From Flavobacteriaceae bacterium (GTDB lineage Bacteria; Bacteroidota; Bacteroidia; Flavobacteriales; Flavobacteriaceae), in NCBI GenBank assembly GCA_014763515.1, contig JACXVH010000028.1, forward strand, positions 1 to 13,331: 13,331 bases of DNA, given 5' to 3'. Positions 12,089 to 13,331 of this stretch are shown piece after piece (positions within the stretch are counted from its first letter, which is position 1; every line of letters begins with the position of its first letter). A program made the position numbers and the translations under genes. A model generated the notes under the pieces. It was given only the letters and a program-made list of their open reading frames with translations, searched no databases and was not told the DNA's origin.

Positions 12089-13331
12089 TTAAGTTCTTGA
12101 TATAATCTAAAAGTTGAACAACATCTTCAGTTTTTGGATTCAAATGCCAAGTTTTAAGCCCAAGATTTTTTGCGCTTTCAATGTTATCAAGATTGTCATC
12201 AACAAAAAGTGTTTTTTTAGGAATTAAGTGATGATTGTTTAACAGAAATTGAAATGCTTTTTCATCTGGTTTTCTAAAACCAAATTCAAACGAAAAGTAA
12301 ACTTTTTCAAAACAGCTATAAAAATCTCGAGTAAATGAAAGACCAAATTTATGCTCAAATTTTTCAATGTGAGTTCTGTCTGTATTACTTAGTAAAAACA
12401 TTTTATATTTTGGAACAAGCATTTGGATAAACTCTAATCGGTTTTCAGGAAAATCTTTTAAAACAGTATTCCAAGCTTCTCTAATTTCAAGAACACTTGC
12501 ATTTGGAATATGTTTTTGTAAACCTTCCATAAATTGAAGTTCGTCAATTTTTCCTATTTCATAATCAAGATTTAATTGAGTTAATTCGCTATTCCACTCT
12601 TTGAGTCCAAGTTTTTTTAACTCATTCATGCATACTTCTTCATCAATATTAATAAAAACTCTTGCTTCATCCCATAAATTTTTGTTTATGAATGTTTCTA
12701 GAGTAATTTTTCCACCTTCAATAATAACCGATTGTATATTATTTGAATAGAGTTCAGAAACAAGGTTTTCTAAAAAATTAATATCAAATATAGTTTTTTT
12801 ATGAGAATAATTTATTTTTTTTGTTAAAAAAATATCTTCTGAAAATATAATTGTTTTGAGTTTTCCATTTTTTATAGATGATTCTTCAGGAATTTTATTG
12901 CTTTTGTCAATTGCTATGCGAATGGGATTGTTCCCAAAATAGTCACGAGCATCAAGCATGGGGTCATCGTCTAAAACTGTTTGTGTTCCCACTAAAATAG
13001 CTTGTTCTTCTGTTCGCCATTTGTGAACCAATTGTCTTGAATATTGATTGGTAATCCAAACGGGTCTTTTGGTATCTTTTTGTATGGGAGCAATAAAACC
13101 ATCGTTACTTTCTGCCCATTTTAAAATAATAAAAGGACGCTTTTTTTGATGAAAAGTGAAAAACCTTTTGTTTAATTCCTGGCATTCTTTTTCTAAGATT
13201 CCAACCATTACATTTTTACCAGAATCTTTTAATTTTTGAATTCCAGTTCCTGCAACTTTTGCAAAAGGATCAATCGTGCCAACAACAATATTCGGAATTT
13301 CATTGGCAATTATTAAATCGCAACAAGGAGG
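12081..13331 (-). CDS. ribD: RibD (partial, 5' end outside window) fused to a HAD phosphatase-like domain
   Basis: The frame runs off the right edge; 416 residues are visible, and the ATG at 13208 is an internal methionine. The first visible residues, PPCCDLIIAN, are the end of the deaminase zinc site (Cys3 is the expected ligand). GTIDPFAKVAGTGI (18-31) is also typical. The reductase domain (about 65-227) has ILKWAESNDGFIAP, ILVGTQTVLDDDPMLDAR and IIEGG (203-207), with NADPH-dependent reduction expected. At LWDEARVFI (219-227) it should continue for about 45 more residues but instead passes in frame into a YihX-like HAD phosphatase. HAD motif II is LLSNTD (313-318), motif III RKP (353-355) and motif IV FVDDNLDNIE (376-385). 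HAD motif I lies exactly at the junction: the fused WDEARVF replaces the usual FDxGxVx, with Asp221 in the nucleophile register. RibD deaminates and reduces pyrimidine intermediates of riboflavin synthesis, and a HAD phosphatase performs the next step. The fusion may be a real three-step enzyme or a deletion product. Confidence 0.9.
   Translation of the reverse strand, partial: PPCCDLIIANEIPNIVVGTIDPFAKVAGTGIQKLKDSGKNVMVGILEKECQELNKRFFTFHQKKRPFIILKWAESNDGFIAPIQKDTKRPVWITNQYSRQLVHKWRTEEQAILVGTQTVLDDDPMLDARDYFGNNPIRIAIDKSNKIPEESSIKNGKLKTIIFSEDIFLTKKINYSHKKTIFDINFLENLVSELYSNNIQSVIIEGGKITLETFINKNLWDEARVFINIDEEVCMNELKKLGLKEWNSELTQLNLDYEIGKIDELQFMEGLQKHIPNASVLEIREAWNTVLKDFPENRLEFIQMLVPKYKMFLLSNTDRTHIEKFEHKFGLSFTRDFYSCFEKVYFSFEFGFRKPDEKAFQFLLNNHHLIPKKTLFVDDNLDNIESAKNLGLKTWHLNPKTEDVVQLLDYIKNLNG
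12654..12674 (-). other. RibD-HAD junction
   Basis: These codons read LWDEARV on the protein, where RibD homology ends and HAD homology begins. The RibD sequence normally has DEaRVF(I) here, and YihX-type HAD proteins have FDxGxVx, so both partners share Asp and Val-aromatic/aliphatic residues in the same register. The join therefore sits at a point of local similarity. There is no stop codon or frameshift at the junction, and base composition is even across it. Confidence 0.6.

Noticed and set aside
12081..13208. Complete 375-residue gene starting at ATG 13208
   Set aside because: The frame stays open to the window edge and the 41 residues upstream are clear RibD deaminase sequence, so the gene is truncated by the window.

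Overview
The window is a chromosomal stretch from a Bacteroidota bacterium, most likely Flavobacteriaceae. It is AT-rich (about one third G+C by eye). Ribosome-binding sites are weak or absent and two genes probably start with TTG. The promoter-like boxes fit the Bacteroidota -7 form TAnnTTTG rather than TATAAT. The protein set (long-form GAPDH, two-PDZ HtrA, a dnaA / small tyrosine phosphatase / tetrapyrrole-methylase operon, RibD beside a HAD hydrolase) resembles Flavobacterium-type genomes. There is no sign of a phage, insertion sequence, CRISPR array or recently transferred island.

Layout. Bases 1-3071 carry two minus-strand genes: a GAPDH with a roughly 130-residue N-terminal extension (gap) and an envelope HtrA/Deg protease. 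Each has its own terminator, and gap has its own promoter between the two. A 170-bp divergent region with phased GTTAAC repeats separates htrA from a plus-strand run of four packed genes (3245-6617): dapF, a GNAT acetyltransferase, mltG and a DUF2279-like envelope protein. A separately promoted lysozyme/transglycosylase-like gene (6715-7359) follows. Its terminator lies inside the 3' end of the convergent gene. Bases 7360-9964 are a minus-strand operon with overlapping ends: dnaA, low-molecular-weight tyrosine phosphatase, RsmI-like methyltransferase. A divergent 4HBT thioesterase (10207-10608) overlaps tail to tail with the last minus-strand operon (10603-13331 and beyond): ribD-HAD fusion, EamA transporter, YigZ/IMPACT protein.

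How the genes fit together. The plus-strand block is about the cell envelope: DapF makes meso-diaminopimelate for peptidoglycan, MltG ends glycan chains, and the downstream lysozyme-like exoprotein probably cleaves or remodels them. HtrA is the envelope quality-control protease. The dnaA operon joins replication initiation to a phosphatase and a probable rRNA methyltransferase.

The most unusual object is at the right edge. A RibD (deaminase + reductase) lacks its normal C-terminus and continues in frame into a YihX-like HAD phosphatase, joined exactly at the HAD motif I. Because a HAD phosphatase performs the step after RibD in riboflavin synthesis, this is either a three-step enzyme or a deletion scar that damaged both parts. 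The sequence alone cannot decide.
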